A DNA stretch of 64,000 bases from Liolophura sinensis (taxonomy: Eukaryota > Mollusca > Polyplacophora > Chitonida > Chitonidae), in NCBI RefSeq assembly GCF_032854445.1, contig NC_088298.1, positions 24,763,295 to 24,827,294 of the forward strand. The letters are read 5' to 3'. The notes under the pieces were generated by a model that had not been told where the DNA came from, searched no databases, and worked only from the letters and a program-made list of their open reading frames with translations. Below are positions 36,001 through 51,000 of the stretch, piece by piece. A program made the position numbers and the translations under genes. Within the stretch, counting starts at the first letter, position 1. Each line of letters opens with the position of its first letter.

Positions 36001-39000
36001 GCAGAACGTTGCCAATAAATGGAATATAAAATACTGTTATCTAGCGGCCATGACAACAACAAAAATACCAGACTCATAAGTGGTGTCAAATCATAAATGG
36101 ATGAATACTCAGACAGCTTACCCGACATTTTTCAGCGAATATCACCTCGTCCAGCAACCAAAACTTTCTGCAAAGGTAATAAAACCCCAACAATTAATAT
36201 ATAATAACTAACTCCTCTGTTTCATGCATATTTTCACATCAGTGGTCAGGAATATTCAGAAATGACGTCCCCAGAGGAACATACCGAGACAAGTTTTGTG
36301 CTGGCAGCGATCAACGTCGACATCACGACATGAACATACTGGGACAAGTTTTGTGCTGACAGCGATCAACGTTGACGTCTCAACATGAACATACTGGGAC
36401 AAGTTTTGTGTTGACAGAGATCAACGTTGACGTCTCAACATGAACATACTGGGACAAGTTTTGTGCTGACAGCGATCAACGTTGACATCAAGACATGAAC
36501 ATACTGGGACAAGTTTTGTGCTGACAGCGACCAACATTGACATCATGACATGAACATACTGGGACAAGTTTTGTGCTGACAGCGATCAACATTGACATCA
36601 AGACATGAACATACTGGGACAAGTTTTGTGTTGACAGCGACCAACATTGACGTCAAGACATGAACATACTGGGACAAGTTTTGTGCTGACAGCGACCAAC
36701 GTTGACGTCATGACATGAACATACTGGGACAAGTTTTGTGTTGACAGCGATCAACGTTGACATCATGACATGAACATACTGGGACAAGTTTTGTGCTGAC
36801 AGCGATCAACGTTGACGTCATGACATGAACATACTGGGACAAGTTTTGTGCTGACAGCGATCAACGTTGACGTCATGACATGAACATACTGGGACAAGTT
36901 TTGTGCTGACAGCGATCAACGTTGACGTCATGACATGAACATACTGGGACAAGTTTTGTGCTGACAGCGATCAACGTTGACGTCATGACATGAACATACT
37001 GGGACAAGTTTTGTGCTGACAGCGATCAACGTTGACGTCATGACATGAACATACTGGGACAAGTTTTGTGCTGACAGCGATCAACGTTGACGTCAAGACA
37101 TGAACATACTGGGACAAGTTTTGTGCTGACAGCGATCAACGTTGACGTCAAGACATGAACATACTGGGACAAGTTTTGTGCTGACAGCGATCAACGTTGA
37201 CGTCATGACATGAACATACTGGGACAAGTTTTGTGCTGACAGCGATCAACGTTGACGTCATGACATGAACATACTGGGACAAGTTTTGTGCTGACAGCGA
37301 TCAACGTTGACATCATGACATGAACATACTGGGACAAGTTTTGTGCTGACAGCGATCAACGTTGACGTCAAGACATGAACATACTGGGACAAGTTTTGTG
37401 CTGACAGCGATCAACGTTGACGTCACGACATGAACATACTGGGACAAGTTTTGTGCTGACAGCGATCAACGTCGACGTCACGACATGAACATACTGGGAC
37501 AAGTTTTGTGCTGACAGCGATCAACGTCGACATCAAGACATGAACATACTGGGACAAGTTTTGTGTTGACAGCGATCAACGTCGACATCATGACATGAAC
37601 ATACTGGGACAAGTTTTGTGTTGACAGCGATCAACATTGACATCAAGACATGAACATACTGGGACAAGTTTTGTGCTGACAGCGATCAACATTGACGTCA
37701 TGAGATGAACATACTGGGACAAGTTTTGTGTTGACAGCGATCAACGTTGACATCATGACATGAACATACTGGGACAAGTTTTGTGCTGACAGCGATCAAC
37801 GTTGACGTCATGACATGAACATACTGGGACAAGTTTTGTGCTGACAGCGATCAACATTGACATCAAGACATGAACATACTGGGACAAGTTTTGTGTTGAC
37901 AGCGATCAACATTGACGTCAAGACATGAACATACTGGGACAAGTTTTGTGCTGACAGCGATCAACATTGACGTCATGAGATGAACATACTGGGACAAGTT
38001 TTTCACCCTTAATTTCGGCTCTTCCCCCAAACAAAGCGATCAATGTTGACGTCACGAGAGCTGGTCACTTAATTACTGGACTGACCACTTGGACCTTCAA
38101 AAAGCTGTGGTTTAAAGGCACTTTTATTCATGAATGAGAAAGCTGAGAAGTCTGTTTGTACTTCAACGGTTTCCTATGCCCTATATATACCCCCACCATA
38201 GCACGCATGTCACTACAACAGTACGTGACACGTACTAAACCATACCGTACCAGGCATGTCACTACCACAGTACCTGCCACACACTAAACCCCCACCATAC
38301 CACACGTCACTACCACAGTACGTGCCACTCACTAAATACCCACCGTACCAGGCATGTCACTACCACAGTGCGTGCCACACACTAAACCCCCACCGTACCA
38401 GGCATGTCACTACCACAATACGTGCCACACACTAAACCCCCACCATACCAGGCATGTCACTACCACAATGCGTGCCACACACTAAACCCCCACCATACCA
38501 GGCATGTCACTACCACAATGCGTGCCACACACTAAACCCCCACCATACCAGGCATGTCACTACCACAGTGCGTGCCACACACTAAACCCCCACCGTACCA
38601 GGCATGTCACTACCACAATACGTGCCACACACTAAACCCCCACCGTACCAGGCATGTCACTACCACAGTGCGTGCCACACACTAAACCCCCACCGTACCA
38701 GGCATGTCACTACCACAGTGCGTGCCACACACTAAACCCCCACCATACCAGGCATGTCACTACCACAATGCGTGCCACACACTAAACCCCCACCGTACCA
38801 CGCATGTCACTACCACAGAGCGTGCCACACACTAAACCCCCACCGTACCACGCATGTCACTACCACAGAGCGTGCCACACACTAAACCCCCACCGTACCA
38901 GGCATGTCACTACCACAGTGCGTGCCACACACTAAACCCCCACCGTACCAGGCATGTCACTACCACAGTGCGTGCCACACACTAAACCCCCACCATACCA

Positions 39001-42000
39001 GGCATGTCACTACCACAGTGCATGCCACACACTACACCCCCACCGTACCAGGCATGTCCCTACCACAGTCCGTGCCACACACTAAACCCCCACTGTACCA
39101 CGCATGTCACTACCACAGTGCATGCCACACACTAAACCCCCACCGTACCAGGCATGTCACTACCACAGTGCGTGCCACACACTAAACCCCCACCGTACCA
39201 GGCATGTCACTACCACAGTGCGTGCCACACACTAAACCCCCACCGTACCACACATGTCACTACCACAGTGCGTGCCACACACTAAACCCCCACCGTACCA
39301 GGCATGTCACTACCACAGTGCGTGCCACACACTAAACCCCCACCGTACCACGCATGTCACTACCACAGTGCGTGCCACACACTAAACCCCCACCGTACCA
39401 GGCATGTCACTACCACAGTGCGTGCCACACACAAACCCCCACCATACCAGGCATGTCACTACCACAATGCCTGCCACACACTAAACCTCCACCGTACCAG
39501 GCATGTCACTACCACAGTGCGTGCCACACACTAAACCCCTACCGTACCAGGCATGTCACTACCACAGTGCGTGCCACACACTTAACCCCCACCGTACCAG
39601 GCATGTCACTACCACAGTGTGTGCCACACACTAAACCCCTACTGCACCAGGCATGTCACTACCACAGAACATGACACATACTAAACCCCACTGTACAAGC
39701 TATGTCCCTACCACAGTAGATGACAAACCTCTTGGGTAACAGCCCCAGCCCGTGCAGAGCCCACTGGATTGCTACTCCATCAGACTGGTCAAGAGTTATC
39801 TGTCTTTTGTAAGACTGAAACATCTCCGATGTGGCTAAAGTGGGTGTGGTGGACTAGCTTTGAGTGGTTATGCTATGAGTTCAAAATCTGAATTGAATGC
39901 TATGTACAACAATGCCCAGATGCGAATTCTAGCTGAGAGTCAAAACTTACTGGTCGATTCCTAGGTAGGCCATGAGCGCCATGTCTCCTTGACGATTCAG
40001 TCTCTGCACCCGCTCCCAGTATTTCTCGTCTTCCTTGTCGTTAAACAAGGCATAGAGGTCGAACAAAGGGGGATAAACCTTGGGCAGTAGAATCGGGTGT
40101 AACAAACCACCAGGGGTTATCACCTCCCTGAAAGCACAACATTTTTACCAGCAACGTCCAATTAACAAAAATCACAATCAGACACAAGGAATCATGGGAT
40201 ACACTTTTGCGGAATAATCCGCTCAAATCTATGTGAAATACGGTAGGCTAAGTATCATGAAAATAACAAAGTTATAAATATTTGAATTTTTTACCTGAGA
40301 AACTACACTGTGGTGCATACGAATAGCACAGGCTGCCTGTAAATTTCATATTAATTGTTTCAGGATATGGCAGAATTAATGCCAATGGGAGTCTTCAGCC
40401 ACAACAGTTCACCCAGTCATTGGATATTGAGAGCAGTGTTACTAAGTTACAAGAGGCAACATTTCTCCAAAGTTAACATCTGATATCACAATGAACCATT
40501 GATGTGGATAAAACATATGTACAGATAAACAAAATTAGAAAAATATTTAAAATTTGTACCGTACTCATATATAAAGCTCTATCTGACATTGACAAATCTC
40601 ATCAAAAGTAAACACATAACGGCAAGTATCGAGACTTCACAAAGGGAAGGAACTTATTCAAGGGGGCATAACTCACCCTGCCTCTTCTTCTGTATCTTCT
40701 TCTTGCTCCAATCTCTCTTTAGCTTCCTCTGTAGATTTGGGGATGTCTTTGGTGGTATGATCTTCGGGGAAAATCTGTTTTGGACCATAATTTGATGGCA
40801 GATCAGGGAATAATATCCTGAAAACAGATATCAAAATAAGTTCCAGGTTTTCCATTTTATCTTTCTGATTTGGGTAAGGATGTAATCCTTTAAAACATGT
40901 TAATAGAAAAGAACACATTTATACAAACTATACCTTAAATGAAAAAGCTGTACACACTGTGTGGAAGTTTTCGTAGGAGAGAAAATAGGTTTTAAACATT
41001 TTCTACAAAATCCACCCATTCAAGGCACACTAATAGCCACGCCATGTTTTAGGCTTGTCCAATTAAACACCTCCTCTCCTCCTCTTGAATATTCATTGTG
41101 ACATCAAGGTGCTTAAGGTTTCACTCTTACCATATGATTAACATGCTTTTTCAGTCTCAGTAAAATACGTGTGTATATTGTGCTAATCGTGGATTTTCAG
41201 GTCTGTGAAAGCCTCTAAAAAGGAAGAGTTTGGGATGTGCTAGAGGGCCACTTCATGTCTACATGTGTGGCTGTTGTCTCCTAGACTGTGTCTGGAATGC
41301 CATGCCCTGAAGAGCTACTGGGCAAAGCTAAGCATGATGACGTATATAATCAGTTCAAATGGCAGCGTAAAGGTGACTTCTACACCTTCAATGTTAAACT
41401 ATTAAATACTCAAATAACAAGCCCTGCTGACAGAAAATTTAAATATTTCATTTAACTTTAGGTATATTTCTTTCATTATAAGCTATAGGTAGTATAAATG
41501 TGTTCTTTTCTTTTAAAATCAAAGTCAGATGAGTCTAATTGTTGATTTTTGTGACATTAATTTGTATTTACTACCTTCATAATTTATTTATTACATTCAG
41601 GATTTGTTTATTACATTCAGGATGTATTTATTCCCCCATTCAGGATTTGTTTATTACATTCGGGATTAATGTATTACATTCCCGATTAATTCATTACATT
41701 CAGGATTTGTGTATTACATTCAGGATTTGTTTATTACATTCAGGATTTCTTTACATTCGGGATTTGTTTAATAAATTCAGGATTTGTTTATTACATTCAG
41801 GATTTGTTTCTTACATTCAAGATTTACTTACTACATTCAGCATTTGTTCATTACATTCAGGATGTATTTATTACACTCAGGATTTGTTTACGGCATTCAG
41901 GATTTGTTCGTTACATTCAGGATGTACTTATTACACTCAGGATTTGTTCATTACATTCAGGATTTATGATGTAGAAAGTACAAGTACGCGTCATCTGCTG

Positions 42001-45000
42001 TATTTAACTGAAAGTTTAGCTTTTCTCAAGTGATACATTTACTTGATTTTGACTGATGCATTCACCTTATAAGAATTTTTGTGTGAAGTGTCATTAATTT
42101 GTGAAGTGTCATTAATTTGTGTGAAGTGTGAAGTGTGAACTTGTTATCAGAAATACTGAAGTGTTGGCATCCATAGTATCACTTTCATGAATTCATGTGG
42201 CTGGGAAGGTGCATTTGTACATACCAATGTTTAGGTGAAATATAGCATATTCTGTCAGATCGGATTAACAATGGAAAGATCAGGGCTTGAACCAGGAGAA
42301 TTCTCCTGACATAATTCGTAATTCTTACAAGAATGGCCAAACACATGGTGGCTAGATTGAAGCACACAATGCGTAAAGTTAAGGGTAGTCGCAAGCAATG
42401 AGAGTGAGGCCTCGAGAATGTTGCTCTGGCAACCATGCAAATAAATTACTCCACTGGCTTGCTTTCCTTAAATGTTCCATACTGACACACAGAAGCCAAA
42501 CTATGAGCATACCTAAATTCGCATTTAAGTTTTACTACGATACTAACAAATATCAATTAAAAACATATGACAACTTGTGTTAATTCATCCGTCAAAGATT
42601 TCTAAAGAGGCTGTGGAGTGGTGGGCACTGACCTCAAGATATCATAAATCCTGTGGACATAGGACCTAATCTCATCCACAGCATGGTGTAACAGTCTGGG
42701 ATGAGCTCCTACGCCAATGTATGCCAGGCGGAATACATCCACTAGAGCCTCAATCAACTTGCCCAGAGGGTGGAAAGGGGTGTCAAAGGCCTGCAAGACA
42801 AGGTCATTCTTACATCCAAACTTTTGAATAATACCAGTTTCATCATGCTTAGTTTTGATTATGAAAGTTAATGAAATGTTTTAAGTTTTAATACGCAAGC
42901 AGAATCTGTATATGATTGGAGATCGTGTACAGTGTATTTCAACAGATACATGTACTTCTCTAGTTTATTTGAATCAGATTTAAATGAAAATTCTTCTGTG
43001 AAAGGAAATTATATATTTCCCTGACCTTTTGAAGGTAGTCTCTGATTTGCTGGTAGTATTCTGTGGTAAGCTTCCCTATGCTGTGAGGGGGAATCTTCTC
43101 CAACTCTTCCAGGCTGCCCAGTTTGTAACGATAACGGGGTCTGAAACATACAGATTGTAACAGTTATAAATGCAGGACAACAGATACGATGGAGCATCTT
43201 GGACGGTAACTAAAATATGGCAGGCTATTCAACAAGTCCTTCTGTCTCACAGCTGGAAGGTCTAATGTTTGGTCAAATTCACTTGAGGGGCAGATGGACA
43301 GCAAGACATGGAATTTGTGCAGGGTTTTGCAGCCACTGAAAACTTATTCTGTGATTCTGCCTAAGGACACTGATAATTATTTTTCTACTATGCAAAGATA
43401 ATTATAATTGACTTTCATGGAAAAAAAGGATCACATGAGTAATTACAAAAATTCTGTTTGAACTTAATATACTTAACATAAGTGTCAGTCGATCCTTACT
43501 AATACTGTGGAAAACGAAGAATAACCACAGAAATTTCACTCTAAAATTTAGCCATGTCAATTGGAATACTTGATACATGTTAACACAGTCATTTTACCCA
43601 ATAAGTTGAGCTGTCAAGTGAACACACCAGTTTGAACGGCAACATGTTTGGCAGACATGGATAACACTGGTTTGTCAATCGGTCAATTGTCTGGCTAGAG
43701 TTTGACTCACTGGTTAACTCCCTCTTTAAGAGCTCTTTTGCCTGAGGAGACCATCACTGCGACAACCTCCCATGCCTTGTTTGTGTCTGGCTTGCCAATC
43801 CCGTTGTAGCCTAGCAACGATCGACAGTGGGAAAAAATGTCTTCCCATTTCTCCCGAGCCTGGACACACAGCTTTCCATAGTGACTGGAAAATTAGAAAT
43901 CAAGAAAACAATGTTTGAATGTCTATCTATCATTTTGTGGAGAGCCTTAACTTATTAAACTAAATATATGTACTTAAATCATATTATGCCCAAAATTAGA
44001 CCCAAATTCAATTTTTTAGCAGTATTATTGGTATCAATGTTTGTCAAATATCATGTATTTTTGATGATCTATTAAAATCATCATATATTTCTATTTTAAA
44101 AATACACAATTACTTTCAACAAGCCATGTGTACCAAAGCCTAAAATGACTGCTGTCAAATGAGTTAGACACAAATGAAATAATTAAATCAATATATCATT
44201 TTTTCGTAGTTGTAAATACTGGTACTTCCAATTATTTGACCTAAAATGTCATCCACGACTTCAGTTTAAAATACTAATTTTTCCTAATTCAGAGACCCCT
44301 ATTATTGTTTTGAGGCTTTTTAGAAGGTATAAATAAGATGTTTCAAACACAAAAAGCACAATATTTTGTCACCTTTACTTGCCCTTAAAATGCTGTCAAT
44401 TTTCAGTTTTTCAAGCAAGAAAAGGCTTCATTGTCTGGCAGTTACCTGGACTTGATGCCCAAGTCATAGCGATAACTCTTCCTCTCTGGAGGTGACTGAG
44501 AGTTCTTATTGAAAGTCCCGTTCACCTTCAATCCTTCGTTCCATGAGCCACTGAAGTAGCCTTCGATACTGTCCCCATTGGGCATAGTTAATATACCCTG
44601 TAAACCAAAGAAAAAAATAAATCATTCAAACTCAAATTTTGGCTGGACTATGAACATGGTGAGATAATTCCTTCTTCAGCATCCATTAATTTTTGATATC
44701 AAAGACTTGAAACTATTCACTATAGAATTGTTTGCAAAGGTGTTAACAGGCACATGCTAGAAATTTACCAAATTTCCCTTCTGTATATTAAACCTCAAAA
44801 TCACAGCTCACCACTAGCACAACACAAACTCACCACTAGCAAGTCTCTAGCTCACCCATACCAAGTCACTAGCTCATCACTAGCATGCCGCTAGCTCACC
44901 ACTATCTCGTCACTAGGTCACCACTAGCAAACCACTAGCTCAACACCAGCACACCACTAGCTTGCCCTAACCCATTAGCTCACCATTAGCATGCCACTAG

Positions 45001-48000
45001 CTTGCCACAAGCATGGCACTAGCTCACCACCAGCTCTCAACTAGCACACCACTAGCTCACCACTAGCATGCCACTAACATGTCACAAGCACACCACTAGC
45101 TCTCCACTAGCTCTCCACTAGCACACCACTAGCTCTCCACTAGCATGCCACTAGCACATCACTAGCTTGCCCCTACCCATTATCTCACCACTAGCATGCC
45201 ACTAGCTTGCCCTAACCCATTAGCTCACCACTAGCATGCCACTAGCTCACCACAAGCATGGCACTAGCTCACTAACCACCTTTACCTGTGATCACTTGCT
45301 GATCCCACAATGCAATCTTTAATAAAGCTCAAGTAAACATTTACCTGCAGCAGGATGTAACAAACAGAGAATACGGACTGTGATAAATTTGTCAGAAACT
45401 GATCCATTCAAATCCTAGCATCCCAAAATAGGTAGTTAAAAAGTTGTTGTACATACGAAGAGGTTTAGGCAGCTATGGTTGGCTGAGCTATATTATATAC
45501 ATTTAGAGCTTAAGTTCTGATATCTTCGCTGCTGTTTCTTTTATCCTTACCTTTCCTGCCAGCTGAGTTATGCCGGAGAATTCTCCCTCGTAACAACTGT
45601 TGTCATCTGTTAGCATTATCCCAAATCCCTGAAAACAGCAAATAGTAAACGATTCCAAAGCTAGGAAAACAGCAAACACTAAAACATTCACAGACAAATC
45701 TGCATCTGTCCAAAGCTTGGAAAACAGCACTGGTTTGATTTATACATGTAACTACTTCATTCTTCTAATGTTTGTTGACATCTGACCTGCTGTTTTTAGC
45801 CAACATGCATGTAAATGTAACAGGAATACACAGTTTCTATTTTCTCACATAGTTAGTCCATCTAATGAACAACATATATTTATCTTTACTTTCCCCCCTC
45901 AAAAAAAACAAAAAAACAAAAAAAAAAAACAAACAAACAAACACAGACAGAGATGCATTAATTTTTTTGCTTTCAATTTCCCCTCTAAAAATTAGACGAA
46001 GGAGAGTATTGGTTAGGCTAGGGGAAAAATAACTGGCAAACTTTTCTAAAGGCCTTTACCATAAAATGTGTTTGTGAACGACAAACAGTAAAACAGCCTC
46101 TGATTTCTATAGCTCTTGTAAATAGGCATATTATTAGTGTTCTTAACATGTGTAAAATTGTGTACAAATTTAATCCGTCACCTTTGCCCAACTTTCACAA
46201 TGTGTGACATTTTAATGTCTGAGGAATCTTACATGTAGGCATGCATATACACAATCTGAGTGAAAGAATAGGAAAGTGGGAAACTTTGAACAAACGTTCA
46301 TGCTGAATTAAGCCAGCATGACCTGAACTTGAACTCGCATCCACCGCAATGGTGTGAGGCTTCAGGGTCATTCTGCGCTGGCAGGCTAATCACCGAATCC
46401 ACGAAGACCCATGACTGGCATGAAACTAACTCCACAAATCTATACATGACATATATAAAATATCCTTGAGGTAGATGGCTGGAGGGTGGGGGTAATTCCC
46501 AAAACAGAACGTGGCGGTAGCAGTGGATGATCCCTCTTTGGGGGCCTGCCCAATAATGCTGTCCTTTATACCCAATCCACAAAACCCTCTCACAACACCA
46601 ACCAATAAACAAATATGCACTTTTGTTCCAAGCATAAGGAAGCCTTACCACCATTTTGTTTTGTAAGAAGTTTCCCTCAAAGTACATCCCATCCAGCGTA
46701 ACAACAACTCCGGGTCCGTGACGAAAATCTTCCTGCCACACACCCATGAACTTCTCTCCTAGCCAATGGAAACACAGATGATCATTTAGTCAAATGAAAG
46801 CCTGAATGATGCACCCCTATTAGAAAAAAAATCTCGTTTTTGGATGAACACCAAGGTTCTAATAATGTGTAACTGATGCTGTATATTATTTGTACAATTA
46901 TGGTGAAATAAAAAAAAAAATACTGTGTTCACTGTAAATGTGTATCTATTTCCTCACAAGCTATGTGTTAGACATCATGAAATTGAACCTCATCGGTCTA
47001 TACAACAGAGTACCAGAGTATGAAGTTGGAGAAGGGAGATTATGACATCTATTTCCTCACACGCTATGTGTAAGACATATCAATTTGAACCTCATCGATC
47101 TATACAACAGAGTACCAGAGTATGAAGTTGGAGAAGGGAGATTATGACATCTATTTCCTCACAAGCTATGTGTAAGACATATCAATTTGAACCTCATCGG
47201 TCTGCACAACAGAGTACCAGAGTATGAGGTCAGAGAAGGGAGATTATGACATCTATTTCCTCACAAGCTATGTGTAAGACATATCAATTTGAACCTCATC
47301 GGTCTATACAACAGAGTACCAGAGTATGAAGTTGGAGAAGTGAGATTATGACATCTATTTCCTCACAAGCTATGTGTAAGACATATCAATTTGAACCTCA
47401 TCGGTCTATACAACAGAGTACCAGAGTATGAAGTTGGAGAAGGGAGATTATGACATCTATTTCCTCACAAGCTATGTATAAGACATATCAATTTGAACCT
47501 CATCGGTCTATACAACAGAGTACCAGAGTATGAGGTTGGAGAAGGGAGATTATGGCATCTATTTACTCACAAGCTATGTGTAAGACATATCAATTTGAAC
47601 CTCATCAGTCTATACAAAAGAGTACCAGAGTATGAAGTTGGAGAAGGGAGATTATGACATCTATTTCCTCACAAGCTATGTATAAGACATATCAATTTGA
47701 ACCTCATCAGTCTATACAACAGAGTACCAGAGTATGAAGTTGGAGAGGGGAGATTATGACATCTATTTCCTCACAAGCTATGTGTTAGACATATCAATTT
47801 GAACCTCATCAGTCTATACAACAGAGTACCAGAGTATGAAGTTGGAGAAGGGAGATTATGACATCTATTTCCTCACAAGCTATGTGTAAGACATATCAAT
47901 TTGAACCGCATCGGCCTGCACAACAGAGTACCAGAGTATGAGGTTGGAGAGGGGAGATTATGACATCTATTTCCTCACAAGCTATGTGTAAGACATATCA

Positions 48001-51000
48001 ATTTGAACCTCATCGGTCTATACAACAGAGTACCAGAGTATGAGGTTGGAGAAGGGAGATTATGACATCTATTTCCTCACAACCTATGTGTAAGACATAC
48101 CAATTTGAACCTCATTGGTCTATACAACAGAGTACCAGAGTATGAAGTTGGAGAAGGGAGATTATGACATCTATTTCCTCACAAGCTATGTGTAAGACAT
48201 ATCAATTTGAACCTCATTGGTCTATACAACAGAGTACCAGAGTATGAAGTTGGAGAAGGGAGATTATGACATCTATTTCCTCACAAGCTATGTGTAAGAC
48301 ATACCAATTTGAACCTCATCGGTCTATACAACAGAGTACCAGAGTATGAAGTTGGAGAGGGGAGATTATGACATCTATTTACTCACAAGCTATGTGTAAG
48401 ACATATCAATTTGAACCTCATCGGTCTATACAACAGAGTACCAGAGTATGAAGTTGGAGAAGGGAGATTATGACATCTATTTCCTCACAAGCTATGTATA
48501 AGACATATCAATTTGAACCTTATCGGTCTATACAACAGAGTACCAGAGTATGAAGTTGGTGAAGTGAGATTATGACATCTATTTCCTCACAAGCTATGTG
48601 TAAGACATACCAATTTGAACCTCATTGGTCTATACAACAGAGTACCAGAGTATGAAGTTGGAGAAGGGAGATTATGACATCGATTTCCTCACAAGCTATG
48701 TGTTAGACATATCAATTTGAACCTCATCGGTCTATACAACAGAGTACCAGAGTATGAAGTTGGAGAAGGGAGATTATGACATCTATTTCCTCACAAGCTA
48801 TGTGTAAGACATATCAATTTGAACCTCATCAGTCTATACAACAGAGTACCAGAGTGTGAAGTTGGAGAAGGGAGATTATGACATCTATTTCCTCACAAGT
48901 TATGTGTAAGACATATCAATTTGAACCTCATCGGTCTATACAACAGAGTACCAGAGTATGAAGTTGGAGAAGGGAGATTATGATATCTATTTCCTCACAA
49001 GCTATGTGTAAGACATATCAATTTGAACCTCATCGGTCTATACAACAGAGTACCAGAGTGTGAAGTTGGAGAAGGGAGATTATGACATCTATTTCCTCAC
49101 AAGCTATGTGTAAGACATATCAATTTGAACATCATCGATCTATACAACAGAGTACCAGAGTATGAAGTTGGAGAAGGGAGATTATGACATCGATTTCCTC
49201 ACAAGCTATGTGTTAGACATATCAATTTGAACCTGATCAGTCTATACAACAGAGTACCAGAGTATGAGGTTGGAGAGGGGAGATTATGACATCTATTTCC
49301 TCACAAGCTATGTGTTAGACATATCAATTTGAACCTGATCAGTCTATACAACAGAGTACCAGAGTATGAAGTTGGAGAAGGGAGATTATGACATGTATTT
49401 CCTCACAAGCTATGTGTAAGACATATCAATTTGAACCTCATCGGTCTATACAACAGAGTACCAGAGTATGAAGTTGGAGAAGTGAGATTATGACATCGAT
49501 TTCCTCACAAGCTATGTGTAAGACATACCAATTTGAACCTCATCAGTCTATACAGCAGAGTACCAGAGTATGAAGTTGGAGAGGGGAGATTATGACATCT
49601 ATTTCCTCACAAGCTATGTGTAAGACATACCAATTTGAACCTCATCGATCTATACAACAGAGTACCAGAGTATGAAGTTGGAGAAGTGAGATTATGACAT
49701 CTATTTCCTCACAAGCTATGTGTAAGACATATCAATTTGAACCTCATCGGTCTATACAACAGAGTACCAGAGTATGAAGTTGGAGAAGGGAGATTATGAC
49801 ATCCATTTCCTCACAAGCTATGTGTAAGACATACCAATTTGAACCTCATCGATCTATACAACAGAGTACCAGAGTATGAAGTTGGAGAAGTGAGATTATG
49901 ACATCTATTTCCTCACAAGCTATGTGTAAGACATATCAATTTGAACCTCATCGGTCTATACAACAGAGTACCAGAGTATGAAGTTGGAGAAGGGAGATTA
50001 TGACATCTATTTCCTCACAAGCTATGTGTAAGACATATCAATTTGAACCTCATCGGTCTATACAACAGAGTACCAGAGTGTGAAGTTGGAGAAGGGAGAT
50101 TATGACATCTATTTCCTCACAAGCTATGTGTAAGACATATCAATTTGAACCTCATCGATCTATACAACAGAGTACCAGAGTATGAAGTTGGGGAAGTGAG
50201 ATTATGACATCTATTTCCTCACAAGCTATGTGTAAGACATATCAATTTGAACCTCATTGGTCTATACAACAGAGTACCAGAGTATGAGGTTGGAGAAGGG
50301 AGATTATGACATCTATTTCCTCACAAGCTATGTGTTAGACATATCAATCTGAACCTCATCGGTCTATACAACAGAGTACCAGAGTATGAAGTTGGAGAAG
50401 TGAGATTGTGACATCTATTTCCTCACACGTTATGTGTAAGACATATCAATTTGAACCTCATCAGTCTATACAACAGAGAACCAGAGTATGAGGTTGGAGA
50501 AGTGAGATTGTGACATCTATTTCCTCACAAGCTATGTGTAAGACATACCAATTTGAACCTCATCGGTCTATACAAAAGAGTACCAGAGTATGAAGCTGGA
50601 GAAGGGAGATTATGACATCTATTTCCTCACAAGCTATGTGTTAGACATATCAATCTGAACCTCATCGGTCTATACAACAGAGTACCAGAGTATGAAGTTG
50701 GAGAAGGGAGATTATGACATCTATTTCCTCACAAGCTATGTGTAAGACATCTCAATTTGAACCTCATTGGTCTATACAACAGAGTACCAGAGTATGAAGT
50801 TGGAGAAGGGAGATTATGACATCTATTTCCTCACAAGCTATGTGTAAGACATATCAATTTGAACCTCATCGGTCTATACAACAGAGTACCAGAGTGTGAA
50901 GTTGGAGAAGGGAGATTATGACATCTATTTCCTCACAAGCTATGTGTAAGACATATCAATTTGAACCTCATCAGTCTATACAGCAGAGTACCAGAGTATG

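Noticed and set aside
36285-39722. CRISPR-like appearance of regularly spaced near-identical repeats
   Set aside because: Contiguous 55- and 50-bp tandem units with no unique spacers, in animal intronic DNA and without cas genes.
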